Of a stretch of DNA of 64,000 nt, positions 44,259 to 52,913 are shown in pieces; position 1 is the first letter of the stretch; the number at the start of each line of letters is the position of its first letter. This stretch comes from Acidiphilium iwatense. Lineage in GTDB: Bacteria > Pseudomonadota > Alphaproteobacteria > Acetobacterales > Acetobacteraceae. The stretch covers positions 49,504 through 113,503 of the forward strand of contig NZ_JAKGBZ010000009.1 of NCBI RefSeq assembly GCF_021556475.1, read 5' to 3'. The position numbers and the translations under genes were made by a program. Below the pieces are notes generated by a model that was given only the letters and a program-made list of their open reading frames with translations, had not been told where the DNA came from and made no database searches.

Positions 44259-44818
44259 GACAGAGGCGCGTTCAGCACCGGCTCGATATCGCCGGTCCTG
44301 ATGGTGACGCCGCCGAAGACTCCGGACATGGCGAGCGGCTGCCACACATAGGTCGCGCTGACATCGACCCAGCCGCCGGGCAGGGTGGCGATGGCGACAT
44401 TGCCGGTGCCGGCATTGCAGAGGGTGAGCGAGCCACCCCAAATGACGGCGAGCGGCGGCGCAGAGGATGCGGCGATCGGCGGGGTGATGCGCGCGGCGAA
44501 CCGGGACTGGATTTTGGATGTCTCGGCGCAGACGCCGGAGGAGATGCTGCTTGCCGAAATCGTGCCGAGATTGTTGCTGGTGGTGACGCTGGCATAGCGC
44601 GCGGCGGCGACGGCGCCTTCGTGCAGCGAATCGTAGGTCCAGGCGAGATCGCCGAGATTGACGATGCCGAACATCAGGCCGAACAGGACGAGGCCGCCGA
44701 TCGCGAATTCGACGGCGGCGACGCCGCGCCGGTCGGCGAGGAGTCGCCATCCATGCGAGCGCCCGCGCATGGATGGCGCCGATGCTTCGCATCTCGCGAT
44801 GACGGGGCGTGAGTTCAT
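44255..44818 (-). CDS. TadE family protein, with repeat-derived N terminus
   Basis: 187 residues. DRRGVAAVEFAIGGLVLFGL is the TadE motif plus membrane helix, and the domain after it is extracellular. The ATG ending at 44818 overlaps the TadG stop (ATGA), favouring that start. The first ~25 residues (RPVIARCEAS, MRGRSHGW) are the translation of a dispersed REP-like palindrome. An internal ATG ending at 44770 is the other option. Function: pseudopilin or pilus accessory. Confidence 0.75.
   Translation of the reverse strand: MNSRPVIARCEASAPSMRGRSHGWRLLADRRGVAAVEFAIGGLVLFGLMFGIVNLGDLAWTYDSLHEGAVAAARYASVTTSNNLGTISASSISSGVCAETSKIQSRFAARITPPIAASSAPPLAVIWGGSLTLCNAGTGNVAIATLPGGWVDVSATYVWQPLAMSGVFGGVTIRTGDIEPVLNAPLS
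44746..44808. repeat. REP-like palindromic element inside TadE reading frame
   Basis: GCCATCCATGCG (44746-44757) and CGCATGGATGGC (44766-44777) form a perfect 12-bp stem with an 8-base loop. The flank to 44808, read on the minus strand, contains CGTCATCGCGAGATGCGAAG, similar to the very common CGTCATTGCGAG-type intergenic repeat of many bacteria. It lies in frame at the start of the TadE gene. Confidence 0.6.
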
Positions 44819-46611
44819 TGCGAGAGAAACACCGTGCTGGTTCCCGTCGCCGATGCGGCGACAAGTTCGGAACCGGTCGGGTTGGCGATCAGCGGCATTC
44901 CCTTGCCGCAGACCGAGACCGCATTGTTCAGCGCGATGGTGCCGACCGCGCCGCCGCCGGAGGCGTAGCTGAGGCCGAGATTTGGATTTGTGCCGGACGA
45001 ACTCGAATTGAACAGCGAGCTGCTCGACCCCGTGCAGGAAGCGAGCGCCGCGGTGATTGGCGCGGAGCTTGCGTTCGGGCCGAGATTGCCGCCGTAGGTG
45101 GGCAGGTCGAGATTCGTGTTGGTAGTGGTTTCGCCTTCCTGCCAGCTCACGGCCTGGCCGTTCACGAAATCAACCGTGGTCGTGTAGGTATCGGTGGTGG
45201 AATAGGCGCTGTTCGTCGGGACGGTGTAGGGTGAGGTGGTTGGTCCGTCGACGGTGTTGCCGGTGTCGAGCGTGGTGGTCGTCACGCCGTTCGACGTGGA
45301 GGTGATCTCGGTCGGGCAGATCGGCGCCCCGCTCGATGCGACACCGACCGGCAGCACGCCGAGCGGGCAGAGCTGATCGACGATGCTGGTGCCCCGGCCA
45401 TCGGTCGAATCCGACGTCATGCTGCTGGTGAACACCAGGACGCCGTTCTGCAATCCGCCGGAATAGATCGTGGTCTGGGTATCGAGGATGAGGTTGCCGA
45501 TCTGGCTGCCGCCGAAAAAGAACGCGGCGTTCGGATCGTTCGAAGGGCCGAAGGCGTCGGATGTGGACATCAGCAGATTGCCGTCGAGAATCTGGAACTG
45601 GTCGGTGCCCTGATTGGCGACGAAATCGAGCGTGACGCCGGGATCGATCTGCAGCCCGCCACAATAGGCACCCGCCGGGATGGTGCAGAGATTGGCGGCA
45701 TCGCAGAAAGAGCTGCCGGGGCCGACCACGATGGGTGCGAAGCTGTAAACCGCGGATTGCTGGTAGCCGCCGTCGCCACCGCTCCAGCCACCCCAGCCGC
45801 CGCCGGCCGATTGGACCAGGGTTGCCGGGCCGAAAAAGGTTTGCACCCCGTTCGCGACGACTGAACTCGGCGCGCTTGCGCTGGCCGTCGGGTTGCTCGG
45901 ATCATAGGAGGCGCTGCAGCCGGGGACGTAGGAAGGCCGGTTGGTCGTGAGGCCCGGCGCGGGCAGAACTCCGCCATTGTCGTTCAGGCGGATCGGCAGA
46001 TCCTGCACCGTGCCGGACTGGCCCTGGGCAAAGCCGGTGAGCGGCTGGATCAGCGACGTGTTGCCGCAATCGACCGGATCGACGCCGGCGACATGGGTGA
46101 AGCCGACGCCGTCGCCGTTCGGCGTGACATAGGTGTAGCTGCTGGAGCTGAAACAGGTTGCCGACGGCGGCGGCGTGTAGTTGCCCTGGAGTGCGGCGAC
46201 GGCCGACGCCTGGAGGATGGGTGTGCCGGAGTAGACGACCGATGACAGGAACTTATCACCTGGCGCCGCAGCGGTGACCGCGACATTCACTCCGTTCGGC
46301 GACGTGCTGGGCGCGACGATGAAGGAAGCCGAGCCGGGCGTAAACTTGAACTGATCGCCAGTGGCGGCGTTGGCGGCGTTGGCGGCAACCGCCTGCAACG
46401 CGGCCTGATTGATGGTGCCGAGCCGGGCGGCGGCCAGCGCCCCCGCATCGGCGGCGGTTTGCAGTGCTTCGTGCGTGCCGTACCAATAGGTGACATCGAC
46501 GGCGAGGGCAGAGAAGCCCACGATTACGGGTGCGGTAAGTGCCACGATGACGGCGACCGCCGCGCGGCGATCGCGCAGGCTGGACGCGAAGCGCAAAATT
46601 GCCTGTTTCAC
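44815..46611 (-). CDS. TadG-like pilus assembly protein
   Basis: 598 residues. The N-terminal RDRRAAVAVIVALTAPVIVG and then ALAVDVTYWYGTHEALQTAA are typical of the Tad-like N-terminal domain (TadG). The rest is a long Ser/Thr/Gly/Asn-rich extracellular part with few predicted helices (SSAGVW-like repeats absent). It heads a coupled unit TadG-TadE-TadE. No secretin, ATPase or pilin gene is nearby, so the main tad locus must lie elsewhere. Confidence 0.78.
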   Translation of the reverse strand: MKQAILRFASSLRDRRAAVAVIVALTAPVIVGFSALAVDVTYWYGTHEALQTAADAGALAAARLGTINQAALQAVAANAANAATGDQFKFTPGSASFIVAPSTSPNGVNVAVTAAAPGDKFLSSVVYSGTPILQASAVAALQGNYTPPPSATCFSSSSYTYVTPNGDGVGFTHVAGVDPVDCGNTSLIQPLTGFAQGQSGTVQDLPIRLNDNGGVLPAPGLTTNRPSYVPGCSASYDPSNPTASASAPSSVVANGVQTFFGPATLVQSAGGGWGGWSGGDGGYQQSAVYSFAPIVVGPGSSFCDAANLCTIPAGAYCGGLQIDPGVTLDFVANQGTDQFQILDGNLLMSTSDAFGPSNDPNAAFFFGGSQIGNLILDTQTTIYSGGLQNGVLVFTSSMTSDSTDGRGTSIVDQLCPLGVLPVGVASSGAPICPTEITSTSNGVTTTTLDTGNTVDGPTTSPYTVPTNSAYSTTDTYTTTVDFVNGQAVSWQEGETTTNTNLDLPTYGGNLGPNASSAPITAALASCTGSSSSLFNSSSSGTNPNLGLSYASGGGAVGTIALNNAVSVCGKGMPLIANPTGSELVAASATGTSTVFLSQ

Positions 46612-46865
46612 CCAACGAACTCTCCCAAGGACGCCATGACTGGTCCCGTGGCCGGGCGGGACGGCGCATGGTCAATCCATGCGTCGCGTCGGGGCATTAT
46701 GGCAGGGGATGGTTAACGAACGGTATGCGCACCGGGCCGCGGATTGTTCCACGAATTCCGGTTGACAAGCGATATTTGTTGTCTGTAATTGATAAAAAAC
46801 AGGCAGAGCGGATATGAAAATTCTGTCCGCGGCGCCTGTCGCGCAATGAATACAAGGGAGAAGAA
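46612..46865 (+). promoter_or_regulatory. Promoter region of sugar-binding protein gene 1
   Basis: The region has no gene. TTGACA (46762-46767) is a consensus -35; TAATTG (46786-46791) 18 bases later is the best -10. GTTCCACGAATTCCGG just upstream of the -35 is an imperfect relative of the operator-like palindrome before binding protein gene 2. GGGAG precedes the ATG. Confidence 0.5.
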
Positions 46866-47903
46866 ATGTCCAGATCGAAATCCTGGCTTGTCGCTGGCGG
46901 CGTGAGCGCGGTGGCGTTGCTCGCGGCGGTGAACGCGCGGGCGGCGCCGGTCCATGCCGCGACGATGACGCAGTTTCAGTCGAAATCGGTGTGTGTCGAT
47001 CCACATCCGGTTCATGTCGATTTCGCGCATCTCGTGGTCGGGTTCTCGCAGTCGGAATCGAATGCGAACCCGTTCCGCGCGGCGGAGACGAAATCGGTGA
47101 AGGATGCCGCCGCTTCCCTGCACGTGAAGCGGCTGATCTACACCAACGCGCACAGCAATGAGGCGCGGCAGGTCGCCGATGTCGAGAACATGATCAACCA
47201 GGGCGCGCAGGCGCTGGTGATCGCGCCGCTGAACGCGACCGGCTTGCAGCCGGCTTTTGCCCAGGCGGCGGCGAAGCATATTCCGATCATCACACTGGAC
47301 CGCCATACGGCGGGAACGATGTGCACGGATTATCTGAGCTTCATGGGCTCGAACTTCTACGTCAAGCAGGGCGAGATTTCGGGCCGGGAACTGGCGAAGG
47401 CCACGCACGGCCATGCGATCGTCGCCGAAATCCAGGGCGCCTACGGCAATTCGGTGGAGGCGGCGCGGACCAAGGGATTTGCCGAGGCGCTGAAGCAATA
47501 TCCGGGAATGAAGATCGTCGCCGAGCAGACCGGCAACTGGTTCACTACCGACGGCGAGAAGGTGATGAGCCAGATCCTGCTTGCGCATCCGAACGTCAAC
47601 GCTGTGTATACCCAGAGCGATACCATGGCGTTCGGCGCGATCACCGCGTTGCGCGACGCCGGCAAGAAGCCGGGGCAGGTGAAGATTGTCACGATCGATG
47701 GCACCAAGCAGGGCGTACAGGACATCGTCGATGGCTGGATCTATGCCGATGACGAGACCAACCCGCGCTTCGGGCCGCTGGCCTGGCACGAGATCGGCAA
47801 CTGGTTCGACGGCAAGAAGGTGCCGCAGCACGTGGTTCTGAAAGATCATCTCTATACCAAGGCGAACGCGGCTTCGGCGCTGAAGGCGAACGTGCCGTTC
47901 TGA
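46866..47903 (+). CDS. Sugar ABC transporter periplasmic binding protein 1
   Basis: 345 residues. Signal peptide (SWLVAGGVSAVALLAAVNARA), then a ribose/LacI-type type-1 binding fold: LVVGFSQSESNANPFRAAET, QALVIAPLNATGLQPAFAQA, PIITLDRHTAG and KIVTIDGTKQGVQDIVDGWI. The ligand is probably a monosaccharide. It is closely similar to the next gene, a clear tandem duplicate. No ATPase or permease is between them. Confidence 0.9.
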   Translation: MSRSKSWLVAGGVSAVALLAAVNARAAPVHAATMTQFQSKSVCVDPHPVHVDFAHLVVGFSQSESNANPFRAAETKSVKDAAASLHVKRLIYTNAHSNEARQVADVENMINQGAQALVIAPLNATGLQPAFAQAAAKHIPIITLDRHTAGTMCTDYLSFMGSNFYVKQGEISGRELAKATHGHAIVAEIQGAYGNSVEAARTKGFAEALKQYPGMKIVAEQTGNWFTTDGEKVMSQILLAHPNVNAVYTQSDTMAFGAITALRDAGKKPGQVKIVTIDGTKQGVQDIVDGWIYADDETNPRFGPLAWHEIGNWFDGKKVPQHVVLKDHLYTKANAASALKANVPF

Positions 47904-47913
47904 CCCGAGCGCC

Positions 47914-48022
47914 CTGGAGCGTGGCGACTTTCAGTCGATCACGCTCCAGCCTTTGTTTGGGCGAGCAATTTCATGGCTTTGCGGATCGCTTCGCGAATTC
48001 CGCTTAAGCCATATTGCTCTGA
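47914..48022. repeat. Two-hairpin intergenic repeat, copy 2
   Basis: The first hairpin is imperfect: CTGGAGCGTG(G)CGACT faces AGTCGATCACGCTCCAG. Then TTTGGGCGAGCAATTT, a second palindromic segment (TGGCTTTGCGGA facing TCCGCTTAAGCCA), and a terminal TTGCTCTGA. The order and the GCGAGCAA core match the element at 13349-13454. It lies directly after binding protein gene 1 and could also end that transcript. Confidence 0.55.
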
Positions 48023-48121
48023 CGGCGGCCGGAATCCGGTTTCATGGGTTCCGGCCGGAACCGCACTGAAAGTCGTGGATTGACAGGATTTCCGGCCATG
48101 CTATCGTCAAATCAGAACATA

Positions 48122-48138
48122 GTTCCGAATAACGGAAC
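48122..48138 (+). promoter_or_regulatory. Palindromic operator GTTCCG-N5-CGGAAC
   Basis: GTTCCGAATAACGGAAC is a perfect 6+6 dyad placed just downstream of a TTGACA/TATCGT promoter. The shape resembles IclR-family operators. No regulator gene is in the immediate neighbourhood, so the cognate factor is unknown. Confidence 0.5.
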
Positions 48139-48253
48139 AAAAAGTCGGATGCGGGCTGCCGGCATCGCGCGGCGGCCGATGCGGCTGAAGAGACTCCCGA
48201 TACATCCCGACCAATTTCGATCTGACGATGGCTGAACAAACGGAGGAAACTAT

Positions 48254-49288
48254 ATGTCCAAAACGAAAACCCTGCTTGCGTCCACGGCATTCGGTGCGTT
48301 GGCTCTTTTGGGCGTGGCGACCGCACAGGCGGCGCCGGATCATGCGGCGCAGATGATCCGCTCGACATCGAAGGCGGTATGCGTCAATCCGCACCCGGAC
48401 CATGCGAAGCTTTCGGCCCTTGTGGTCGGATTCTCGCAGTCGCAGGGCAATGAAAATCCGTTCCGCGCGGAAGAAACCAAGTCGCTGAAGGACGCGGCGG
48501 CATCGTTTCATGCCAGGCGCTACATCTATACCAACGCGCACAGCAACGAAGCGAAGCAGGTCGCCGATGTCGAGAGCATGATCAACCAGGGCGCGCAGGC
48601 GCTGGTGATCGCACCCTTGAACGCGACCGGGCTGCAGCCGGCCTTTGCCCAGGCGGCGGCGAAGCATATTCCGATCATCACCATCGACCGGCACACCGCC
48701 GGCACGAACTGCACCGATTATCTGAGTTTCATGGGCTCGAATTTCTACAAGCAGGGCGAGATTTCCGGCGAGCAGCTTGCTCGCGCGACCCATGGCCATG
48801 CGGTGATCGCGGAAATCCAGGGCGCTTACGGCAACTCGGTCGAAACCGCGCGCACCAACGGGTTCGCCGCGGTGATCAAGAAACATCCGGGGATGAAGAT
48901 CGTTGCCGCGCAGACCGGCAACTGGTCGACCACCGACGCGCAGAAGGTGATGAGCGAAATTCTGCTGGCCCATCCGAACGTGAACGCGGTCTATACCCAG
49001 AGCGACACCATGGCCTATGGCGCGATCACTGCCTTGCGCGATGCGGGCAAGAAGCCGAGGCAGGTGAAGATCGTCACCATCGATGGCACCAAACAGGGCG
49101 TGCAGGATATCGCCGATGGCTGGATCTACGCCGATGACGAGACCAATCCGCGCTTCGGACCGATCGCGCTGCACGAGATCCAGAACTGGCTGGACGGCAA
49201 GCCCGTGCCGCAGCACATCGTGATCAAGGATCATCTCTATACCAAGGCGAATGCCAAGGCGGCACTGAACAGCGGCGTGCCCTACTGA
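48254..49288 (+). CDS. Sugar ABC transporter periplasmic binding protein 2
   Basis: 344 residues, closely similar over its whole length to binding protein 1, with the same motifs (LVVGFSQSQGNENPFRAEET, ALVIAPLNATGLQPAFAQAA, PIITIDRHTAGTNCTDYL). Signal peptide present. It lies 12 bases upstream of the ABC ATPase gene, so this copy is probably the working partner of the transporter. Confidence 0.92.
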   Translation: MSKTKTLLASTAFGALALLGVATAQAAPDHAAQMIRSTSKAVCVNPHPDHAKLSALVVGFSQSQGNENPFRAEETKSLKDAAASFHARRYIYTNAHSNEAKQVADVESMINQGAQALVIAPLNATGLQPAFAQAAAKHIPIITIDRHTAGTNCTDYLSFMGSNFYKQGEISGEQLARATHGHAVIAEIQGAYGNSVETARTNGFAAVIKKHPGMKIVAAQTGNWSTTDAQKVMSEILLAHPNVNAVYTQSDTMAYGAITALRDAGKKPRQVKIVTIDGTKQGVQDIADGWIYADDETNPRFGPIALHEIQNWLDGKPVPQHIVIKDHLYTKANAKAALNSGVPY

Positions 49289-49300
49289 GGCGCGCGCGGA

Positions 49301-50812
49301 ATGGCGCCGATTCTGGAAACCCGCGATGTGTCGAAGCGGTTCGGCGCGGTGCAGGCGCTGCGGAGCGTTTCCTTCGCGCTGAACGCGGGTGAGGTGCATG
49401 GGCTTGTCGGTGAGAACGGCGCGGGCAAATCGACGCTGATCAAGATCCTGACCGGGTTCTACCAGCCGGATGGCGGAGCGATTCTGCTCGGCGGCGAGCC
49501 GGTGCATTTCGACAGCCCGCGTGCCTCGCAGAGGCTCGGCGTCAGCGCGGTGTATCAGGAGATCAACCTGATCCCCGAACGGAGCGTGGCGGAGAACGTG
49601 TTTCTCGGCCACGAACCTAAACGGTTCGGCGTGCTGATCGACCGCAAGAGGATGGACGCCGAGGCGGATGAGTTGCTGCGGCGTTATGATTTGAAAATCG
49701 ATCCCCGCGCGCGACTGGGCGCGCTGGGGCTTGGGCTGCAGCAGATGGTGTCGATCGCGCGCGGGGTGCGCCTCGGCGCGCGGGTGGTCATTCTCGACGA
49801 GCCGAGCTCGGCGCTGACCGGAGCGGAGGTGGAGACGCTGTTTCGCGCGGTCGACCGGCTGAAGGCGGACGGGATCGCGATCCTGTTCGTCAGTCATCGG
49901 CTATCGGAGTGTTATCGGCTGTGCGATCGGCTGACTGTGCTGCGCGATGGCAGCGTTGTGGCGAGTGCCGCGACGGCGGAGCTGCCGCGCGCGGCGCTGA
50001 TCGGGGCGATGCTGGGACGCAGCGCCGAGAGCATCCATCGGGTGCGGCCAGCGCGCGTGCCGCGCGAGGCGACGCCGGCGCTGGAAACGCGGGGGCTGCG
50101 CTGGCGCACCCGCGTGCGCGATGTGTCGTTCGCGGTGCGGCCGGGCGAGGTGGTCGGGCTGGCCGGGCTGCTCGGCGCGGGGCGGACCGAGACGATGAAG
50201 GCGAGTTTCGGCGCGGAGACCAAGGAGGCGGGCGAGGTGCGGATCGCGGGCGGGCCGGTTGCGTCCCCCACGCCGGGGCGCTCGATCGCGGCGGGGTTGG
50301 CGTTTCTCTCGGAGGACCGGCGCGCCGAGGGGATTTTCCCGAAATTGTCGGTCGCCGAGAACCTGGCGGCGACGGCGCTGCCGGCGCTGGCGCGGTTCGG
50401 CTTCATCTCGCGTAAAAAGCAGGACGCGATGGTCGCACGGTTCACCCGTGCGCTCGGGATCAAGGCGGCCGGCCCGGGCGCGCCGATCACCTCGCTCTCG
50501 GGCGGCAATCAGCAGAAGGTTCTGCTGGCGCGCTGCCTTGCGACCGCGCCGCGCGCGATCATGCTGGACGATCCGACGCGCGGCATCGATGTCGGCGCCA
50601 AGGCGGAGGTTCACGAGGCGATCCATCTTCTGGTCGAGGACGGGCTGGGAGTGCTGGTGACATCGTCGGAAATGGAGGAGTTGATGGCGCTTGCCGACCG
50701 GCTGGTGGTGCTGAACGAGGGTGCGGTGAGCGGCGCGCTGAGAACCGAGGGTGCCGCAGTGCAGGACGTGCTCGACATGCTCGCGGCCCCGCATGAGGAC
50801 GCGCCGGCGTGA
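49301..50812 (+). CDS. Sugar ABC transporter ATPase (two nucleotide-binding domains)
   Basis: 503 residues, RbsA/MglA-like. First domain: Walker A GENGAGKST at 37-45, Walker B VVILDEPSSALT. Second domain: degenerate P-loop GLLGAGRTE, then the signature LSGGNQQKV and a full Walker B (AIMLDDPTRGIDVG). It energises the two permeases that follow. The stop overlaps the next gene by 4 bases. Confidence 0.95.
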   Translation: MAPILETRDVSKRFGAVQALRSVSFALNAGEVHGLVGENGAGKSTLIKILTGFYQPDGGAILLGGEPVHFDSPRASQRLGVSAVYQEINLIPERSVAENVFLGHEPKRFGVLIDRKRMDAEADELLRRYDLKIDPRARLGALGLGLQQMVSIARGVRLGARVVILDEPSSALTGAEVETLFRAVDRLKADGIAILFVSHRLSECYRLCDRLTVLRDGSVVASAATAELPRAALIGAMLGRSAESIHRVRPARVPREATPALETRGLRWRTRVRDVSFAVRPGEVVGLAGLLGAGRTETMKASFGAETKEAGEVRIAGGPVASPTPGRSIAAGLAFLSEDRRAEGIFPKLSVAENLAATALPALARFGFISRKKQDAMVARFTRALGIKAAGPGAPITSLSGGNQQKVLLARCLATAPRAIMLDDPTRGIDVGAKAEVHEAIHLLVEDGLGVLVTSSEMEELMALADRLVVLNEGAVSGALRTEGAAVQDVLDMLAAPHEDAPA

Positions 50813-51792
50813 GTGCGATGGCGGCGTCGCGCGGCAGGCTGGCGGCTCTGGCCGAACGGGCGGGACACGATTCGCCGCTGGCGCTCGCCCGGGCGCACAG
50901 CGTGTACGCCGCGTTTGCGGTACTGATCGTGATCGATCTGCTGTTCACCCCAGGGTTTCGCAATGTTTTCGTGATTCGCAATTTGCTGTTCGCGGCGGCG
51001 CCGGTGATTCTGGTCACGTTGGGGCAGAGTCTGACCATCGGGACACGGGGGATCGATCTGTCGGTGGGTTCGGCGATGGGCCTGGCGGCCGCGGTGATGG
51101 CGCTGGCGCTGGCGGGCGGGGCGTGGCTCGCGGTCGCGGCAGGGGTTGGCGCCGGGCTTGCGGTGGGGCTGATCAATGGAGGTCTGGTCGCGGCACTCGA
51201 CATCAATCCGCTGATCTCCAGCCTGGCGCTGCTGGTCGCCGCGCGCGGCACGGCCGAGGCGCTCCTCGACGGCTCGCGCGTGAGCTTGCCGGAAGGCGGA
51301 CTGTTTGACGTGCTCGGGATCGGCGCGGTGTCGGTGATTCCGATCGTCGCGATCATCGCCGTGATCGTGGCGGGGCTGGTCGCGGTGATGGTCCGCACGA
51401 CGGTTTTCGGGCGATCTCTGCTGTTCATCGGCGCCAACAAGGCGGCGGCGATCCTCGCCGGGATCAAGGTGCGGCGCACGCTGCTGCTGGTCTATGCGGC
51501 GAGTGGCCTGCTCGCCGGGCTTGCCGGGGTGTTCGCCGCGGCTCGGCTCGGTGCTTCCGATCCGAATTATATTGGCGTGAACTACGAACTCGACGCGATC
51601 GCGGCTTCGGTGATCGGCGGCACGCCGCTATCGGGCGGGCGAGTGTCGATCCTGGGTGGGGTGGCCGGCGTGCTTCTGCTCCAGGTGCTGGGGGCGAGCT
51701 TCATCATGAACGACATCAATTTCAGCTACGCACAGATTCTGAAGGCGCTGTTCATCGTGGCCGCGCTGTATCTGCAACGGGCGGGAGGCTGA
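50809..51792 (+). CDS. Sugar ABC transporter permease 1
   Basis: 327 residues, BPD_transp_2/RbsC-like. The conserved segments LGQSLTIGTRGIDLSVGSAMGL-like region and AASVIGGTPLSGGRVSILGG are visible, with about nine membrane spans. It forms the channel with permease 2. GTG at 50809 overlaps the ATPase stop. Confidence 0.93.
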   Translation: MSAMAASRGRLAALAERAGHDSPLALARAHSVYAAFAVLIVIDLLFTPGFRNVFVIRNLLFAAAPVILVTLGQSLTIGTRGIDLSVGSAMGLAAAVMALALAGGAWLAVAAGVGAGLAVGLINGGLVAALDINPLISSLALLVAARGTAEALLDGSRVSLPEGGLFDVLGIGAVSVIPIVAIIAVIVAGLVAVMVRTTVFGRSLLFIGANKAAAILAGIKVRRTLLLVYAASGLLAGLAGVFAAARLGASDPNYIGVNYELDAIAASVIGGTPLSGGRVSILGGVAGVLLLQVLGASFIMNDINFSYAQILKALFIVAALYLQRAGG

Positions 51793-51794
51793 GC

Positions 51795-52769
51795 GTGTCC
51801 GCGGCGGTTCTTGCGGCGCCAAGCGCGGAACGGCGTGCAAGGATGATCGCGCTGATCCAGTCGCGCGGCGCGATCGGGGTGCTGGCGCTTGCGGCGATTA
51901 TCGCGAGCCTGCGGTTTCCCTATTTCGCGACCGCGAATAATTTCGAGAATATCGGCACGGCGGCGAGTTTTCTCGGGCTGGTCGCGATCGGTCAGACCTT
52001 CGTGATCATTCTCGGCGGCTTCGATCTGTCGGTAGGATCGCTGATCGGACTCGGCTCGGTTCTCGCGGCCTATAGCGTACCCTACGGATGGCTGCCCGCG
52101 CTGCTGGTACCGGCGCTGGCGGGGTGCGGGATCGGACTGATCGACGGACTGCTGATCGCGCGCGCCGGGATGGCGCCGTTCATCGTGACTCTCGCGGCTT
52201 TGCTGGGCGTGCGGGGCCTGGCGCTGGTTCTGGCCAGGAACAGCATGGTGATCGCGCAGCCGGGCATTTTCGGGCTGATCGCTAACGGGCAGATTCTGGG
52301 AATAAACAATCTGATCTGGATTCTGCTGATCGGCTTCGCGCTGGCCGCCCTCGTGCTCAACCGGACCCGCTTCGGGGTCGCGGTTTTCGCGATCGGCGGC
52401 AACGAGGAAGCGGCGAGAATGCTGGGCGTGCCGGTGATCAGGGTGAAGGTGATCACCTATATGCTGTCGGGCACGCTTGCGGGCCTCGCGGGCGCGCTGC
52501 TCGGGGCGCATCTGTCGTCCGGGCTGGCGACCGCCGGACAGGGCGAGGAGCTGAAATCGATCGCCGCCGCGGTGATCGGCGGGGTGCTGCTGACCGGCGG
52601 GGTGGGCACCATGGCGGGTGCGCTGTCGGGCGTGCTGCTGCTCGGGCTGATTCAGAACGTGATCGACCAGATCGGTAATCTCAGCTCCTATTATCAGAAT
52701 CTCGCGAGTGGGGTTTTTCTGCTGCTCGCGGTGCTTGTGCAGACCGTGCTGACTCGACGGCGTGCTTGA
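51795..52769 (+). CDS. Sugar ABC transporter permease 2
   Basis: 324 residues, same family as permease 1 but distinct in sequence: FVIILGGFDLSVGSLIGLGS, IGLIDGLLIARAGMAPFIVT, AAAVIGGVLLTGGVGTMAGA. GTG start 2 bases after the permease 1 stop. Two different permeases suggest a heterodimeric channel. Confidence 0.93.
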   Translation: MSAAVLAAPSAERRARMIALIQSRGAIGVLALAAIIASLRFPYFATANNFENIGTAASFLGLVAIGQTFVIILGGFDLSVGSLIGLGSVLAAYSVPYGWLPALLVPALAGCGIGLIDGLLIARAGMAPFIVTLAALLGVRGLALVLARNSMVIAQPGIFGLIANGQILGINNLIWILLIGFALAALVLNRTRFGVAVFAIGGNEEAARMLGVPVIRVKVITYMLSGTLAGLAGALLGAHLSSGLATAGQGEELKSIAAAVIGGVLLTGGVGTMAGALSGVLLLGLIQNVIDQIGNLSSYYQNLASGVFLLLAVLVQTVLTRRRA

Positions 52770-52800
52770 TGTTTCGTGATATGGAACTGTTTTCTATATA

Positions 52801-52829
52801 TTGCCAGACAGCCTGGGCTCGCTTATGGT
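52801..52829 (+). promoter_or_regulatory. Promoter of second sugar ABC operon
   Basis: TTGCCA (52801-52806) and TATGGT (52824-52829) are 17 bases apart, 84 bases before the next ATG. An AT-rich ATATGGAACTGTTTTCTATA stretch lies just upstream and could bind a regulator. Confidence 0.45.
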
Positions 52830-52913
52830 CGAATCCGTCGAGCATTTCGGCCCCTGTTAGTCGAATTCCGGGCCGTCTTCGTCCAAGTCAAAGCACCTGA
52901 AGGGGAGACAATC

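Larger units (their letters stand above)
47904..48253. other. Intergenic region: repeat copy 2 plus promoter
   Basis: The region has no gene. It contains repeat copy 2 (47914-48022), TTGACA (48080-48085) with TATCGT (48102-48107, 16-base spacer), and a palindrome just downstream of that promoter. Confidence 0.5.
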
